A stretch of DNA of 64,000 nt, taken from the NCBI GenBank assembly GCA_017871115.1, contig JAFCIZ010000006.1:186001-250000 (forward strand), written 5' to 3'. A program made the position numbers and the translations under genes. This document shows, piece by piece, positions 61,564 to 64,000 of the stretch; position 1 is the stretch's first letter, and each line of letters begins with the position of its first letter. The notes beneath the pieces were generated by a model that was given only the letters and a program-made list of their open reading frames with translations, made no database searches and had not been told where the DNA came from. The DNA comes from Cunninghamella blakesleeana. Taxonomy: Eukaryota > Mucoromycota > Mucoromycetes > Mucorales > Cunninghamellaceae.

Positions 61564-62380
61564 TTTATTTTTATTTTGAGGAGTTAAAGTTAAATGTACA
61601 AGTAAGGCGCAAGTGAGTTCATGTACTTTTTTCTTTATATTCTATTTTTTTTTTTTTTTCAAAAAAAAATAAAAAAATGATGATGTGATGGTCAAATAAT
61701 GAAATATCCCTCCTTTTTTTTTATGTATAGAAGTAGAAAGAGTTATATAATGGAACACAACTCCAAATAAAGAACTTTACGAAAGGGAAACTTTTATTAA
61801 GGAATGACAACAATAAACTTTTTCCATTCCATTTTAATAAAAGCTATAAACATGTGAACCACAAAATGATAAAAAAAAAAAAAAATTCAATCCTTAAAAA
61901 AAAATACATGTCTCCTCAAATCATGTTAAAATTAAACGTGATATGTGGACTGAGCGTAATCCATTTAAGAAGAGAGGGATAGTTTACTAGCGTTTAAACA
62001 CCTATGATCAAACTGACCCAAAAGAAAATAATAAAATAATCCCCTTTCTTTTTTTAAACATGCTTATAGTTTTTTTTTACTTTCTAAAAAAAAGCATTCC
62101 CCGGTAAAGCTCAAATGATCATTGACAATGCATTATGCTGTACCTTTTCATCATTTTATTATTTTTTAATTTTAATTAGTGATCAAAGTCAAATTAAAAA
62201 AAAATCATTTATTTAACAGTTTAATATTTTAAAAATTAAAATAATGAAAAAGGGACTTGATGTTTATTTTCATTTTTCAATAAATAGAAATACCTTCCAT
62301 TTTTTGAAAGGCGACTATCTTTTTATTATTATTTTGCCAGCAATGTAGAATGCTTATCAATGTAAGGGTGATTAACATAA

Positions 62381-62383
<3 letters not shown>

Positions 62384-62424
<41 letters not shown>
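62384..62424. repeat. Poly-A tract, 41 bases
   Basis: Uninterrupted run of 41 A, the longest homopolymer noticed in the window. It could be slippage or the tail of an old retroposed copy; no retroelement body is recognisable upstream. Confidence 0.9.
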
Positions 62425-62428
<4 letters not shown>

Positions 62429-62952
62429 AATGGTAAGGCGCAAAAAAAAAGTCTTGTAGACCCTTAATACTCTTTTTTTTTTTTGATCTCCCTTTTAGAA
62501 ATTTTCAATTTTTTTTATAAAAGTCATATAGTAAAATAAATGATCCACTGGTTTAAAATTGATGATGATGATACTGTTTATTTTCTTTTTCCATTTTTAT
62601 ATATTAATCCATACCTTTTCTCTCTCTCTTTCTCTTTTCCTCTCTTTTTATATAAACCATGATGGCTAATTCCTTTCCCCCTCCCCTTTTTTTTTAATAT
62701 GATTTATTTATTTAAACCCTTCACTATCATCATTCTGCTTGTTTACAAAATATCCTTATTTATTGGTTCCAATATTACTACGTAGTTGTTTTTATAATAC
62801 ATCATTATATCCTTAAAATTTATTATTTCTATTTTTATATTTATCAATAGCATACATACATGTATTATAAAAAAAATACAGTCTATAATAGGTTATAATT
62901 GAAAAATGGCCCTTTTATGGTTGTAAGCTGGTATCTGTTAATACTGTAATAT

Positions 62953-63088
62953 TTAATCTTGTTTTTTAGCTGATTGAGCTGAATTTTTATTTATTTCTTC
63001 ACTTTTATCATTATTATTATCGTCCTTATTTTCGCGTTTGATACGATCCATTTCTGCAATAAACCTATTAGATAGATAAATAAATTAA

Positions 63089-63150
<62 letters not shown>

Positions 63151-63446
63151 TGCTAGTATATTTATACTCATGTTCCTTCATTAATACATATATATATATA
63201 TATATATTCTTTTATTTAATTTTACCAACGAATAGCTATAAAAAGGCATATTGATAAGAATAATAAAGCAATAACATGACCATTTCCGCCAGTAATAAAT
63301 ACCATTCCCAATAAAGTGACAAATAAAGCATAAAAAGCATAAAACATTAATTTAATAACCCCCGTAGCTGTATATCCTGGAGTCATGATGGAAGTAATAA
63401 TATCCGTTACAAAACCTTCTTCTACTACTTCTTGCTTTGTATCCAT
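62953..63446 (-). CDS. PKR1: Pkr1-like V-ATPase assembly factor
   Basis: Small ER membrane protein that helps assemble the Vo sector of the vacuolar H+-ATPase. Exons 63446-63226 and 63064-62953; 110 residues. Short cytosolic N-terminus (MDTKQEVVEEGFVTDIITSI), then the family signature MTPGYTATGVIKL, then two hydrophobic helices (MFYAFYALFVTLLGMVFI and HVIALLFLSICLFIAIRW) separated by TGGNG. The second exon supplies a charged C-tail (FIAEMDRIKRENKDDNNND onward). Length and layout match fungal Pkr1. The first exon alone would end too early; the intron between codons for Arg and Trp restores FIAEM, which is conserved in the family as FxxEL-type. Confidence 0.88.
63091..63145. repeat. (AT)n followed by (ATT)n microsatellite in PKR1 intron
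   Basis: About 30 bases of AT dinucleotide and then about 25 bases of ATT trinucleotide, within the single intron of PKR1. Confidence 0.95.
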
Positions 63447-64000
63447 CTTTATATAGCTATTATTTTTAATATTATTTTAAGAAAGAAAGAATGAGAGAGA
63501 GGAGGAAAACGAAAAATATTTTTTCCAACCTTTTACTTTTAAGCTTTTGTTGTTGTTGAACGTATAAACTCCGATTATTATGTTTTGGCAGTACCTATAA
63601 AATATTAAAAAAAATCAACTATCGACTTTTTTATGTAGTATACATATCAAAAATAATTATACTTTTAATTATTATAATAAAATAATATTAGTTTTATTCA
63701 TCTATTTTTTTTATTAAAACATAAGACATCATCACATTTTTTTTGAGAATAATAGAGCATTACTACTCACATACTAGGTGAGTTTTTTGAACTCCATAAA
63801 AGGAAATCCACGTACCAATGTATGTTCGAGTAAAGTAGTAAAAGATAAAAAAAAGGTACCGTGATTTTTCGATTTTCAACTTTGTTATAATATATATATA
63901 TATATATTCAAATCATATATTAATAATGAATGGGCAAAATCAATACATTATAAAGTTTATTTCATTACAAAAGAATTTTTATCATTATACTTATATATAT
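63447..64000. other. Upstream region of PKR1, no gene seen
   Basis: 554 bases to the right edge, AT-rich. A purine-rich leader (GA-rich on plus at 63481-63510) precedes the PKR1 start on the opposite strand. No coding sequence or RNA gene is recognised. Confidence 0.55.

Larger units (their letters stand above)
61381..62952. other. Intergenic region upstream of the C2H2 gene
   Basis: 1.6 kb between the C2H2 start and the PKR1 stop, both on the minus strand. Holds a (TC)n tract, a 41-base poly-A and two copies of the 11-mer GTAAGGCGCAA (61602-61612 and 62433-62443). No gene is recognised. Confidence 0.65.

Overview
The window is nuclear DNA of a very AT-rich, intron-rich fungus. The best fit is an early-diverging mould of the Mucoromycota, probably Mucorales. 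The evidence is a CotH-family GPI-anchored surface protein, a type I fatty acid synthase fused into one beta-alpha polypeptide, yeast/mould proteins such as Sla1, Mdv1, Prm1 and Pkr1, and many short GT-AG introns with GTAAGT or GTATGT donors. The placement is inference; no rRNA or other marker gene is present. Gene models were assembled by eye from reading frame, splice phase and family similarity. Every multi-exon model below keeps phase from start to stop.

Layout, left to right: casein kinase 1 (minus, cut by the left edge); about 4 kb of AT-rich DNA with decayed coding-like fragments; an Asn-rich single-pass membrane protein (plus); a CotH-type protein (minus); a tRNA-like relic; a Zn2Cys6 transcription factor (plus); transaldolase (minus); a peroxisomal acyl-CoA thioesterase ending in SKL (plus); SLA1 (plus); a TrhO/TSTD2-type rhodanese with a mitochondrial-looking leader (minus); a PP2C phosphatase (plus); a caleosin with a very long acidic tail (minus); a Rho GTPase (minus); a PA-TM-RING ubiquitin ligase (minus); the 3,946-residue fatty acid synthase (plus, 38066-51110); about 1.5 kb with decayed gene fragments; MDV1 (minus); a SET/MYND protein (plus); PRM1 (minus); a four-finger C2H2 protein (minus); PKR1 (minus).

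There is no operon-like logic, as expected for a fungus. Several products nevertheless share themes. Lipid handling: fatty acid synthase, peroxisomal thioesterase, caleosin. Cortex, actin and polarity: Rho GTPase, Sla1, CK1. Membrane fusion and trafficking: Prm1, Pkr1, PA-TM-RING. Mitochondria: Mdv1 and the rhodanese.

The most unusual points are a 6-nt micro-exon that encodes exactly the Gly-Lys of the Rho P-loop, a caleosin with a ~400-residue acidic tail carrying repeated Leu/Met-Thr-Gly-Val/Ile motifs (one fits the Ark/Prk kinase consensus also found in the Sla1 encoded nearby), decayed coding remnants in two intergenic regions, and a degenerate tRNA-like element. I found no CRISPR array, rRNA, intact tRNA or intact transposon.
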